Notes under the pieces: model-generated
What the model was told of the DNA's origin: nothing
Databases searched by the model: none
What the model saw: only the letters and a program-made list of their open reading frames with translations
Program-made: the position numbers and the translations under genes
NCBI RefSeq assembly: GCF_009707545.1
Contig: NZ_WLYK01000009.1
Span: 124,001 to 188,000 of the forward strand
Source: Nakamurella alba
GTDB taxonomy: Bacteria > Actinomycetota > Actinomycetes > Mycobacteriales > Nakamurellaceae
DNA length: 64,000 nucleotides
Direction: 5' to 3'
Shown: piece by piece, positions 19,331-27,083 of the stretch
Position numbering within the stretch: the first letter of the stretch is position 1
Layout of the letters: each line of letters starts with the position of its first letter

Positions 19331-20854
19331 ATGTCGGTCCAGCAGACGCATTCCACCCCGTCCATCCGGTTGTCGGCGACCTCACTGGTCCGTCGGCTCG
19401 GCACCGAGCCGCTGGACGGGCCCGGCCCCGCCTATCGGGCGCTGGCCTACCGGATCCGCTCCGCGGTGCTGGACGGCCGGCTGGCCGTCGACTCCGGACT
19501 GCCGAGCGAACGTGAACTGGCGTCAGGACTCTCGCTGTCCCGGACCACCGTCGCCGCGGCCTACACGCTGCTGCGCGAGGACGGCTGGATCGACTCGCGG
19601 CGCGGCTCGGGCAGCACGCTGCGGCTCCCGGCGGCGGCCACCGGCTCGTCCCGCGACCTGGTGCGGCCGCAGCCGGTGACCGGGCCGGCCGGCATCTTCG
19701 GCTACCCGCACCTGGACCCGGAGGAGGGCATCGACCTGACGACGGCCTGCCTGCCCGGCGCCGAGGAGCCGGTGCTGCGGGCGCTGGAGGCGGCCACCGC
19801 GCAGCTGCCGCGTTACCTGGCCTCCGACGGGTACAGCCCTCTGGGCCTGCCGGTGCTACGGGCCGCGATCGCCGCCCGCTACACCGCCGCCGGGCTGCCC
19901 ACCACGGCGGACCAGATCCTGGTGACCAACGGTGCGCAGCATGCCTTCTCGCTCTGTCTGCAGGAGCTGTCGGCGCCCGGCGACCGGGTGCTGATGGAAT
20001 GCCCCACCTACCCGGTGGCGCTGGACGCGGTGCGCGCCGCGCGACGCTCCCCCGCCCCGTTCGGGCTGGAGCACCGGACCGACGGCGGCAGCCCGTGGGA
20101 CATGGAGCTGCTGGCCACCACCCTCCGGCAGACCGCACCGCGGCTGGCCTACCTGATCCCCGACTTCCACAACCCGACCGGTGCGTTGATGTCCGAGGCC
20201 GACCGCCGGCAGCTGGTGGCCGCGGCCCGGGCGGCCGGCACGGTGCTGCTGATCGACGAGTCGTTCCGCGAGGTCGGTTTCGCCGCAACGGATCTGCCGC
20301 TGCCGGTGGCGGCGTTCGGGGACGACAGCCGGGTCATCTCACTGGGGTCGGTGTCCAAGGCGTTCTGGGGCGGGCTGCGGGTCGGCTGGGTGCGGGCGGC
20401 CCCGGCACTGATCGACCGGCTCGCCGCCGCCCGGTCCCGGGGCGACATGTCCGGGCCGGTGCTGGAGCAGTTGATCGTCGCCGAACTACTCGCCGCGCCG
20501 GACGAGGCGCTGGCCCGACAGCGGGAGCGGCTGGCCCACCGGTCGGCCGAGTTGCTCGCCGCCATCGCGGATCTCGCCCCGGACTGGCGTCCGACGACCC
20601 CGCACGGCGGGGCCACGCTGTGGGTCCAGCTGCCGCAGCCGTGCTCCGGCGAACTGGCCCTGCTGGCCCCGACGGTCGGCCTGCGACTGGCCCCGGGACC
20701 GCGTTTCGGCCCGGACGGCACGCTGGAGTCGTTCCTGCGCATCCCGTTCACCCAGTCGCCGGAGCGACTGCGGGAGGCCGTTCGCCGCATCGTCGACCTG
20801 CTGCCGCAGGCGGGCAACGCCCGCCGGGTCGGGGTCAGCGGCTTCCTGGCCTGA
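19331..20854 (+). CDS. MocR-family (GntR/aminotransferase) transcription regulator, PdxR/YczR-like
   Basis: A 507-residue regulator: an N-terminal GntR winged helix (about 25-95, with LPSERELASGLSLSRTTVAAAYTLLREDGW) joined to a fold-type I aminotransferase-like domain (about 125-500). The PLP lysine is in SLGSVSKAFWGGLRVGW; NGAQHAFSL, PTYPVALDA, PDFHNPTG and LLIDESF are also intact, so PLP binding is expected. MocR members such as PdxR sense PLP and control pdxS/pdxT; others pair with yczE. This gene is divergent from yczE and lies between pdxT and pdxS, so either target set is credible. ATG 19331 is used although the frame is open upstream into yczE. Confidence 0.92.
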   Translation: MSVQQTHSTPSIRLSATSLVRRLGTEPLDGPGPAYRALAYRIRSAVLDGRLAVDSGLPSERELASGLSLSRTTVAAAYTLLREDGWIDSRRGSGSTLRLPAAATGSSRDLVRPQPVTGPAGIFGYPHLDPEEGIDLTTACLPGAEEPVLRALEAATAQLPRYLASDGYSPLGLPVLRAAIAARYTAAGLPTTADQILVTNGAQHAFSLCLQELSAPGDRVLMECPTYPVALDAVRAARRSPAPFGLEHRTDGGSPWDMELLATTLRQTAPRLAYLIPDFHNPTGALMSEADRRQLVAAARAAGTVLLIDESFREVGFAATDLPLPVAAFGDDSRVISLGSVSKAFWGGLRVGWVRAAPALIDRLAAARSRGDMSGPVLEQLIVAELLAAPDEALARQRERLAHRSAELLAAIADLAPDWRPTTPHGGATLWVQLPQPCSGELALLAPTVGLRLAPGPRFGPDGTLESFLRIPFTQSPERLREAVRRIVDLLPQAGNARRVGVSGFLA

Positions 20855-20866
20855 GATCGACCGGGA

Positions 20867-21220
20867 TCACCGTGCCTGCACCGATCCCAGCGCCGCAGCG
20901 ATCCCGTCGAGCGCACCCGGCACCACCGTGTAGTACGCCCACACCCCGCGCTTGTCACGGGTGAGCAGACCGGCGTCGACCAGGATCTTCAGGTGGTGGG
21001 AGACGGTCGGCTGGCTCAGCCCCAACGGCTCGGTGAGGTCGCAGACACAGGCCTCACCGCCGTCATGGTGCCCGATGATCGACAACAACCGCAGCCGGTT
21101 CGGGTCGGCGATCGCCCTCAGCGCCTGCGCGAGAGTTGTTGCGGCGTCGGCACCGAGCGGCGCGCCGGCGGGCGGCGCACAGCAGACGGTGGCCGGCACC
21201 GACGGATCCGCGGTTCTCAT
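20867..21220 (-). CDS. arsR: ArsR-family arsenic-responsive repressor
   Basis: A 117-residue winged-helix repressor. ACVCDLTEPLGLSQPTVSHHLKIL combines the CxC metal site on the recognition-helix region (as in classical ArsR) with the DNA-reading helix. An N-terminal Cys pair (CC at 13-14) may complete a three-Cys As(III) site. It is divergent from arsM and arsC. The 90-bp gap between the two starts carries an ATCGA-N6-TCGAT palindrome that fits an ArsR operator. It converges with the MocR gene, 12 bp apart. Confidence 0.93.
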   Translation of the reverse strand: MRTADPSVPATVCCAPPAGAPLGADAATTLAQALRAIADPNRLRLLSIIGHHDGGEACVCDLTEPLGLSQPTVSHHLKILVDAGLLTRDKRGVWAYYTVVPGALDGIAAALGSVQAR

Positions 21221-21274
21221 CACCCCATGATGCCACGAGACATTGACAACCGTCGATGTCTTGGTCCATGGTCG

Positions 21275-21298
21275 TTCCATCGACGTTCTTCGATGGAA
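21275..21298. promoter_or_regulatory. Candidate ArsR operator over the arsM ribosome site
   Basis: Perfect 9-bp inverted repeat TTCCATCGA (21275-21283) / TCGATGGAA (21290-21298) with 6-nt centre. A third half-site GTCGATG lies at 21252-21258, and a TTGACA -35-like hexamer at 21243-21248. The right arm merges with the GGAAGG ribosome site of arsM, so bound ArsR would block both transcription and initiation. Operator role is inferred from position and symmetry. Confidence 0.65.
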
Positions 21299-21310
21299 GG
21301 TGGACGGACC

Positions 21311-22105
21311 ATGAGCCGGAACGATCTGCAGGACCAGATCCGCGACCGTTACGCCGCAGCGGCTCTCGCCGTCTCGACCGATGCGACCGCGTCCTGCTGC
21401 GGCCCCACCGACGCCCTGGCCGCGATCGGCGGGAGCGGCGAGGCCGACATCTTCGGGGCCGCGATGTACTCGCCGGAGCAGGCGGCGGGGCTGCCGGAGG
21501 AGGCGGTGCTGGCCTCGCTCGGCTGCGGCAACCCGTTGGCCGTCGCCGAGATCCGAGAGGGTGAGAAGGTTCTCGACCTCGGGTCGGGCGGTGGTATCGA
21601 CGTGCTGCTGTCCGCCCGGCGGGTCGGTGCCACCGGGTTCGCCTACGGCCTGGACATGACCGACGAGATGCTGGAGCTTGCCCGCGCGAACGCAACCAAG
21701 GCCGGCGCCGTCAACGTCGAGTTCCTGAAGGGCCACATCGAGGCGATCCCGCTCGCCGACGCATCGGTCGACGTGGTGATCTCCAACTGCGTGATCAACC
21801 TGTCCACCGACAAGACCGCGGTGCTGACCGAGATGTTCCGGGTCCTCGTCCCCGGCGGCCGTATCGGCATCTCCGACGTCGTGGCCGAGGACCACCTGTC
21901 CGGGACCGAGCGCGCCGGCCGCGGCTCCTACGTCGGATGCATCGCCGGCGCGCTGTCCCGCGCCGAGTACGTCGCCGGGCTCACCGCAGCCGGGTTCGCC
22001 GACATCGAGGTCGTCTTCACGCACGAGGTCGCACCGGAGATGCACGGCGCGATCGTCCGGGCGGTCAAGCCCGACACCCTGACCCGGCCGGGGATCCCTT
22101 CGTGA
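21311..22105 (+). CDS. arsM: Arsenite S-adenosylmethionine methyltransferase
   Basis: A 264-residue class I SAM methyltransferase that converts As(III) to methylated arsenicals. The SAM-binding motif VLDLGSGGGIDVLLSA is at about 87-102. The cysteines expected for As(III) binding are all present: C29/C30 in SCCGPTDA, C72 in SLGCGNPL, C160 in ISNCVINLS and C210 in YVGCIAGAL. ATG 21311 has GGAAGG upstream. The stop overlaps the GTG of arsC (GTGA), so the two are translated together. Confidence 0.93.
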   Translation: MSRNDLQDQIRDRYAAAALAVSTDATASCCGPTDALAAIGGSGEADIFGAAMYSPEQAAGLPEEAVLASLGCGNPLAVAEIREGEKVLDLGSGGGIDVLLSARRVGATGFAYGLDMTDEMLELARANATKAGAVNVEFLKGHIEAIPLADASVDVVISNCVINLSTDKTAVLTEMFRVLVPGGRIGISDVVAEDHLSGTERAGRGSYVGCIAGALSRAEYVAGLTAAGFADIEVVFTHEVAPEMHGAIVRAVKPDTLTRPGIPS

Positions 22106-22590
22106 TCGATCGTGCAGCGGTCGACACGCCGTCCGTGCTCTTCGTCTGCGTGCACAACGCCGGCCGGTCCCAGATGGCCGCCGGTTTCCTCACCCAGCTG
22201 TCCGCCGGGGCCGTCGAGGTCCGGTCGGCGGGGTCGCTGCCGGCCGACCGCATCAATCCGGTCGCCGTCGCCGCGATGGCCGAGGTCGGCATCGACATCG
22301 CGACGCAGGTCCCGAAGGTCCTGACCGCCGAGGCGGTGCAGCAGTCCGACGTGGTGATCACCATGGGCTGCGGTGACGTGTGCCCGGTGTTCTCCGGCAC
22401 GCGTTACCTGGACTGGGATCTCGACGACCCGGCCGGACAGGACCTGCCGGCCGTCCGCCCGATCCGCGACGAGATCCGCCGCCGCGTCGAGGCTCTCCTC
22501 GACGAGCTGCTCCCCGCCCGATCCGGCGGGGAGCAGCTCACCAGCCGCGCTCGGCGAGCCGGTGCGGGACCGGGATGTCGGCGACGTTGA
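22102..22590 (+). CDS. arsC: Arsenate reductase, low-molecular-weight phosphatase type
   Basis: A 162-residue protein of the LMW-phosphatase-like ArsC family, which reduces arsenate to arsenite with thioredoxin or mycothiol/mycoredoxin. The P-loop CVHNAGRS is at 16-23 and the second redox region is [10 protein letters not shown]. Start GTG 22102 overlaps the arsM stop. The recognisable protein ends at about [12 protein letters not shown] (near 22519). The frame then runs on for about 24 basic residues through a strong hairpin and 53 bp into the 3' end of convergent pdxS, which looks like stop-codon loss. Providing arsenite for ArsM is the obvious joint role. Confidence 0.9.
   Translation: MIDRAAVDTPSVLFVCVHNAGRSQMAAGFLTQLSAGAVEVRSAGSLPADRINPVAVAAMAEVGIDIATQVPKVLTAEAVQQSDVVITMGCGDVCPVFSGTRYLDWDLDDPAGQDLPAVRPIRDEIRRRVEALLDELLPARSGGEQLTSRARRAGAGPGCRRR
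22504..22539. terminator. Hairpin terminator between arsC and pdxS, inside the arsC tail
   Basis: Perfect 15-bp arms (22504-22518 and 22525-22539) around a 6-nt loop CGATCC. It ends at the pdxS stop codon (22538-22540) and lies within the annotated end of arsC. It probably terminates both convergent transcripts. Confidence 0.75.
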
Positions 22591-23452
22591 TGCCGACCAT
22601 GGCCTCGCCCAGGCCGCGGGAGACCTTGGCGATGACATCGGGATCGTCGTAGAAGGTGGTGGCCTTGACCACGGCGGCGGCGCGGGCGGCCGGGTCACCG
22701 GACTTGAAGATGCCGGACCCGACGAAGACACCCTGCGCGCCGAGCTGCATCATCATCGCGGCGTCGGCCGGGGTGGCGATGCCGCCGGCGGTGAACATGA
22801 CGACCGGCAGCTTGCCGGTGGCGGCCACCTCGGCGACCAGCTCGTACGGCGCCTGCAGCTCCTTCGCCGCGGCGAACAGCTCGTCCGGCGTCAGCGAGGT
22901 CAGCCGACGGATCTCGCCACCGATGGTGCGCATGTGGGTCACCGCGTTCGACACGTCACCGGTGCCCGCCTCGCCCTTGGACCGGATCATCGCCGCGCCC
23001 TCGGTGATCCGCCGCAGCGCCTCACCCAGGTTGGTCGCGCCGCAGACGAAAGGCACGGTGAACTGCCACTTGTCGATGTGGTGGGTGTAGTCGGCGGGGG
23101 TCAGCACCTCGGACTCGTCGATGTAGTCGACGCCGAGCGACTGCAGCACCTGCGCCTCGACGAAGTGACCGATCCGGGCCTTGGCCATCACCGGGATGGA
23201 CACGGCGGCGACGATGCCGTCGATCATGTCCGGATCGCTCATCCGGGAGACGCCGCCCTGGGCGCGGATGTCCGCCGGGACCCGCTCGAGCGCCATGACC
23301 GCGACGGCGCCGGCGTCCTCGGCGATCTTCGCCTGCTCGGCGGTGACCACGTCCATGATCACGCCGCCCTTGAGCATCTCGGCCATGCCGCGCTTCACCC
23401 GGGCGGTGCCGGTGGTCGGGCTGGATGCGGTGGGGGTGGGATCGGCGGACAT
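22538..23452 (-). CDS. pdxS: Pyridoxal 5'-phosphate synthase lyase subunit PdxS
   Basis: A 304-residue TIM-barrel enzyme that builds PLP from ribose 5-phosphate, glyceraldehyde 3-phosphate and ammonia delivered by Pdx[33 protein letters not shown], the [13 protein letters not shown] loop and [27 protein letters not shown] are diagnostic. ATG 23452 has AGGAG upstream and matches the family start after a Ser/Thr-rich leader. Its partner pdxT is separated from it by the arsenic cassette, the MocR gene and two membrane-protein genes. Confidence 0.97.
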   Translation of the reverse strand: MSADPTPTASSPTTGTARVKRGMAEMLKGGVIMDVVTAEQAKIAEDAGAVAVMALERVPADIRAQGGVSRMSDPDMIDGIVAAVSIPVMAKARIGHFVEAQVLQSLGVDYIDESEVLTPADYTHHIDKWQFTVPFVCGATNLGEALRRITEGAAMIRSKGEAGTGDVSNAVTHMRTIGGEIRRLTSLTPDELFAAAKELQAPYELVAEVAATGKLPVVMFTAGGIATPADAAMMMQLGAQGVFVGSGIFKSGDPAARAAAVVKATTFYDDPDVIAKVSRGLGEAMVGINVADIPVPHRLAERGW

Positions 23453-23532
23453 CGCGGGCTGCTCCTGTCGGGACGGATCTACGTGGCAGGCGGCGGGCAC
23501 GGGACGGTCCCGGTCAGCGGCATGCACGGTCG

Positions 23533-23568
23533 GGTATACCAGCCCGGACGTCCGCAGGGCACGTCCAG
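23533..23568 (-). promoter_or_regulatory. Possible pdxS promoter and CTGGAC element
   Basis: On the minus strand an extended -10-like TGGTATACC sits about 80 nt before pdxS, without a good -35 hexamer. CTGGAC (plus-strand GTCCAG, 23563-23568) occurs upstream of it. The same hexamer occurs in the MocR/YczE intergenic region (TGGCCTGGAC, 19291-19300). A weak -35 with a regulator box would fit activation by the MocR protein. Speculative. Confidence 0.3.
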
Positions 23569-23615
23569 TCAGGCGCAGGTGGCCTTCCCCACGTCACCCG
23601 GCGGACCCGGCAGAC

Positions 23616-24716
23616 TCAGGAAACCTCGGTGTACGCGGACTGGGGAGCCAGGATCACCCAGGTGCGTCCCGGCTTGAAGGGCAGCGGCTTGCCGGCCGCA
23701 TCGAGGTAGGAGAACGTGCCGTCCACCGAGTCGCGGCTCCAGGTGCCCTCGAGCGCCTTGCCGTCCCGGTACAGGGTGACCGCGCCGCTGCCGACGGTGT
23801 GGCTGATGTACGACGGCGAGCCGACGGTGTCGTAGGTGCCGTCCGGCTCGTCGACCACGGACTGGACCAGCACGTTGTCGGCCAGCTGCGGATCACCCTG
23901 GTAGTCGGCCATCGCCTCGCCGTTGCGCATCCGGGCGTAGGCGGAGCCGTTCCAGCTGAAGGTGGTCAGGCCGGCCTGCATGGTCACCGCAATCTCGGTG
24001 GCCGCGGACCCCTTGGCCACCCGGGCGTCGGTGGCGGCGAAGGTGAAGCCGATCGACCTTGCCGGGGTGAGACCGGAGGTCGAGGCGACCACCTCGGCGA
24101 GGTTCGCGTGCAGGTTGTACGAGCCGGACGCGACGTCGGAGCGGAAGTAGCCGGTCTGCAGGTCCGAGGTGTTGACGACGCTGGTGGAGGCCAGGGCGTC
24201 CAGCGGGCCCTGGGCGCCGCCGGAGAAGACCAGCGCCGGGGTGCCGAAGGCCGGCAGCAGCTCGGCATCGGTGGTGCGGACGCTGCGGACCGGACCGACC
24301 TCCTGGTCCAGGTTCGTGTGGAACACCGCGATGAGCCGGGTCAGGCCGCCCTCGACCTGCTCGACGAAGACGACGTCGGCCTTGGAGACGCCGAACTGTG
24401 CGACGTCGAAATAGGTGTTGTCGATCTTGACCGCGACCACCGGGTTGCCGGACAGCTGCTGCCCGGTGAGCGGGTCCGGGTTGGTCACCGGTGCGGTGGT
24501 CTTCGGCGGGGCGCTGCTCGTCGGCTTCGCGCTGGTGCTCCTCGACGTGGGCGGGGCCGAGCTGGTGGGCTTGCTGCTGGTGCTGCTGGTGGGCGTGGCG
24601 GACGCCGTGGTGGACGGGGCCGGGGCCGCCTCCGGTGTCGACGAGCAGGCGCTCAGCACCAGGGACACCGTGACCGCCGCGACCGCGGCCACCGATCGCA
24701 CACGTGCTCGCCGCAC
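23616..24716 (-). CDS. DUF3048 (YerB-like) lipoprotein
   Basis: A 366-residue lipoprotein: signal peptide with lipobox LSAC at about 21-24, a Ser/Thr/Pro linker to about residue 80, then a DUF3048 domain beginning DPLTGQQLSGNPVVAVKIDNT and including VFVEQVEGGLTRLIAVFHTN, GPVRSVRTTDAELLPAF and YNLHANLAEV. The C-terminal part (DGKALEGTWSR, then FKPGRTWVIL) matches the YerB C-terminal region. The family is widespread in Gram-positives and its function is unsettled. It lies between pdxS and the Nudix gene with 163-bp and 179-bp gaps, probably its own transcript. Confidence 0.88.
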   Translation of the reverse strand: MRRARVRSVAAVAAVTVSLVLSACSSTPEAAPAPSTTASATPTSSTSSKPTSSAPPTSRSTSAKPTSSAPPKTTAPVTNPDPLTGQQLSGNPVVAVKIDNTYFDVAQFGVSKADVVFVEQVEGGLTRLIAVFHTNLDQEVGPVRSVRTTDAELLPAFGTPALVFSGGAQGPLDALASTSVVNTSDLQTGYFRSDVASGSYNLHANLAEVVASTSGLTPARSIGFTFAATDARVAKGSAATEIAVTMQAGLTTFSWNGSAYARMRNGEAMADYQGDPQLADNVLVQSVVDEPDGTYDTVGSPSYISHTVGSGAVTLYRDGKALEGTWSRDSVDGTFSYLDAAGKPLPFKPGRTWVILAPQSAYTEVS

Positions 24717-24895
24717 CGGCTCACTCCTGTCCTTCCGGCCCGGCCCCGACGGCCTCCGGATGCACCCCCGGCCCGCCGATCACGAACCGATCACGGGCAG
24801 ACGCCCACCGTAGGCGACAGCACTGTGTGCTCCCGACCATCCGCCGCAGCTGCGGCGCGTCATCGCGATGCACGTCACGCGCCGGTATGACGTTC

Positions 24896-25879
24896 TCAGG
24901 CGATGAGGACCGGGTCCCCGACGGGAGCGCCGCCGACGGCGGCCTCCGCCTCGGGCAGCCGGTCGGCGAGGTCGACCGGGTAGACGGTGTCCGGCAGGGC
25001 GCGGAGCTCCTCGGCGGAGAACCAGCGGCTGCCGGTGATCCCGCGGATCTCGACCGGGGTGAACCCGCTGGTGTCCGGGTCGAAGACGGCGGGTGCCCGG
25101 GCCGCCAGGAAGAACTCGGTCTGGTCGTAGCCGACGCCGCCGAAGACGAACCGGGCGTGCCGGCGCCAGAGCGGGTCGGACAGGTCACCCGGGCCGAGCT
25201 GCAACCCGGTCTCCTCGGCGAGCTCGCGGATCGCGGCGTCCGCCAGGTCCTCGCCCGGCTCCAGCCCGCCGCCGGGGGTGAACCAGACCCGGCCGCCCTC
25301 GGGCGCGTCCGGCTCCTCGCTGGAGAACAGCAGCACCCGGCGGTCCGGGGTCAGCAGCACCACCCGGGCCGCGGTGCGGACCAACGGCAGGACCGTTGCC
25401 ACGTCGGCGATCTCGAAGTAGTCGGGCAGTTCGGCGCGGCCGGCGAGCCGGAAGAACCGGGTGAACCACTTGGCGCGGAGAGCCCGGGTGTCGCGCACCG
25501 CGTCGTTGTAGAAGGTGCGGGCCAGCGCCACCCGCTCGCCCGCGTCGGCCAGCTCCGCGGCCAGGTCCGGTGAGGTCATCGGCGGTGCGGCGGCGAGCGC
25601 CCGGGACAGGTCGTTCTCGGCGTCCGGCCGCGTGTCCCGGTCACTGGCGTCGGCGACGACGGTCAGCCGCCGGATCTCCTCCGCCTGACCGGGCGGGAAG
25701 CCGCCGGCCGCGGCGGTGGCCCGGGCGGCGACGATCCGGCGGGCCAGGGTGCCGTCGAGGGCCACCCACGCCGCCTCGGTGCGCACGTGCAACCGGTCGA
25801 GCCGGTTCGCCGTCAGCCACAGCCGGAACGCGGCGATCGCCAGCACCAGCAGGACGACAACGACGACCCAGGTCGTCAT
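24896..25879 (-). CDS. Membrane-anchored LemA-like/Nudix fusion hydrolase
   Basis: A 327-residue two-part protein. Residues 1-22 are a membrane segment. Residues about 23-145 are helical and LemA-like (RTEAAWVALDGTLARRIV, then ARTFYNDAVRDTRALR). From about 165 there is a Nudix domain with an intact box GGGLEPGEDLADAAIRELAEETGL-type signature (E and REL-EE residues present). Nudix proteins cleave nucleoside-diphosphate-linked compounds; the substrate here is unknown. A comparable protein lies next to pimA in mycobacteria, so a role near phosphoinositide or cell-envelope metabolism is possible. It is 73 bp downstream of pimA. Confidence 0.85.
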   Translation of the reverse strand: MTTWVVVVVLLVLAIAAFRLWLTANRLDRLHVRTEAAWVALDGTLARRIVAARATAAAGGFPPGQAEEIRRLTVVADASDRDTRPDAENDLSRALAAAPPMTSPDLAAELADAGERVALARTFYNDAVRDTRALRAKWFTRFFRLAGRAELPDYFEIADVATVLPLVRTAARVVLLTPDRRVLLFSSEEPDAPEGGRVWFTPGGGLEPGEDLADAAIRELAEETGLQLGPGDLSDPLWRRHARFVFGGVGYDQTEFFLAARAPAVFDPDTSGFTPVEIRGITGSRWFSAEELRALPDTVYPVDLADRLPEAEAAVGGAPVGDPVLIA

Positions 25880-25952
25880 CGGGGATCACCCGCGTCGGGG
25901 CGCGCCGGTGGCATCGGGCCAGTCTCGCACGCGGTGTGCACCGCCCCGGGGG

Positions 25953-27083
25953 TCAGTCGGCCTCCCCCACCGCCCGCGGATCGGCGGCCACCACGGTCTC
26001 GTAGACCTTGACCACCCGGGCGGCGACGGTCTGCCAGTCGAAGGGGGCGACGGTGATGCGCCCGAGCTCGGCCAGCCGGAAGCGGGCGGGCGGGTCGTCC
26101 AGCAGGGCGCCGAGGGCCGCGGCCAGCCCGTTCGGGTCACCGACCGGGAAGAGCGCCCCGGCCCGCCCGTCGTCGAGCACCCGGGAGAAGGCGTCGAGAT
26201 CGCTGGCCAGCACCGGACATCCGGCACTCATCGCCTCGGTGAGGATGATCCCGAAGCTCTCGCCGCCGGTGTTGGGTGCGCAGTACACGTCGACCGAATG
26301 CAGCAGGGACGCCTTGTCCGCGTCCGACACCCGGCCGAGCAGCACCAACCGGTCCGCGAGTTCCCCGGCCTCGGCCAGCAGCTCGTCCTCGTCGCCGCCG
26401 CCGGCGATCACCAGGCGCAGGTCCGGCCGCTCCGGCGCCAGCCGGCGCAGCGCGTCCAGCAGCACGGTCATCCCCTTGCGCGGCTCGGAGTACCGGCCGA
26501 TGAACCCGACCGTCCCGCCCGGCCGCGGGTACCCGGCCAGCGGCTGCGCCTCGGCGAAGAACGGCACGTCGACACCGTTCGGGATGATCACCGCGTCGCC
26601 GCCGAGATGCTCGACCTGCACCTGCCGGGCCAGGTCGGACACGGCGATCCGGCCGGTGATCTTCTCCAGGAACGGCTGCAGCACGCCCTGGAACGCCGCC
26701 AGCATCCGGGATCTCGGGTTGGCGGTGTGGAAGGTCGCGACGATCGGCCCGTCGGCGACCATCAGCGCCAGCATCGACAGCGACGGCGCGACCGGTTCGT
26801 GCACGTGCAGCACGTCGAACCCGCCGGCCCGGATCCAGCGCCGCACCCGGGCGTAGGACACCGGCCCGAACGAGAGCCGGGCGACGCTGCCGTTGTACGG
26901 GATGCCGACGCTGCGCCCGGCCGGCACCACGAAGTCCGGGTAGTCGTGGTCGACCTCGTCGCCCGGCGCCAGCACCGACACCTCGTGGCCGAACCCGATC
27001 AGCGTGCGCGCCAGGTCGGCGACGTGCGCCTGGACCCCGCCCGGGGTGTCGAACGAGTACGGGCAGACCAGGCCGACCTTCAC
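25953..27083 (-). CDS. pimA: Phosphatidylinositol alpha-mannosyltransferase PimA
   Basis: A 376-residue GT-B glycosyltransferase (GT4) that adds the first mannose from GDP-mannose to phosphatidyl-myo-inositol. Marks: PYSFDTPGGVQAHV near the start, HVHEPVAPS, NGVDVPFF, the donor-site GRYSEPRKGM and the E-x7-E region GGESFGIILTEAMSAG. GTG 27083 has GGGAG at 5 nt and overlaps the patA stop by 4 nt. With pgsA and patA it forms the PIM biosynthetic operon. Confidence 0.95.
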   Translation of the reverse strand: MKVGLVCPYSFDTPGGVQAHVADLARTLIGFGHEVSVLAPGDEVDHDYPDFVVPAGRSVGIPYNGSVARLSFGPVSYARVRRWIRAGGFDVLHVHEPVAPSLSMLALMVADGPIVATFHTANPRSRMLAAFQGVLQPFLEKITGRIAVSDLARQVQVEHLGGDAVIIPNGVDVPFFAEAQPLAGYPRPGGTVGFIGRYSEPRKGMTVLLDALRRLAPERPDLRLVIAGGGDEDELLAEAGELADRLVLLGRVSDADKASLLHSVDVYCAPNTGGESFGIILTEAMSAGCPVLASDLDAFSRVLDDGRAGALFPVGDPNGLAAALGALLDDPPARFRLAELGRITVAPFDWQTVAARVVKVYETVVAADPRAVGEAD

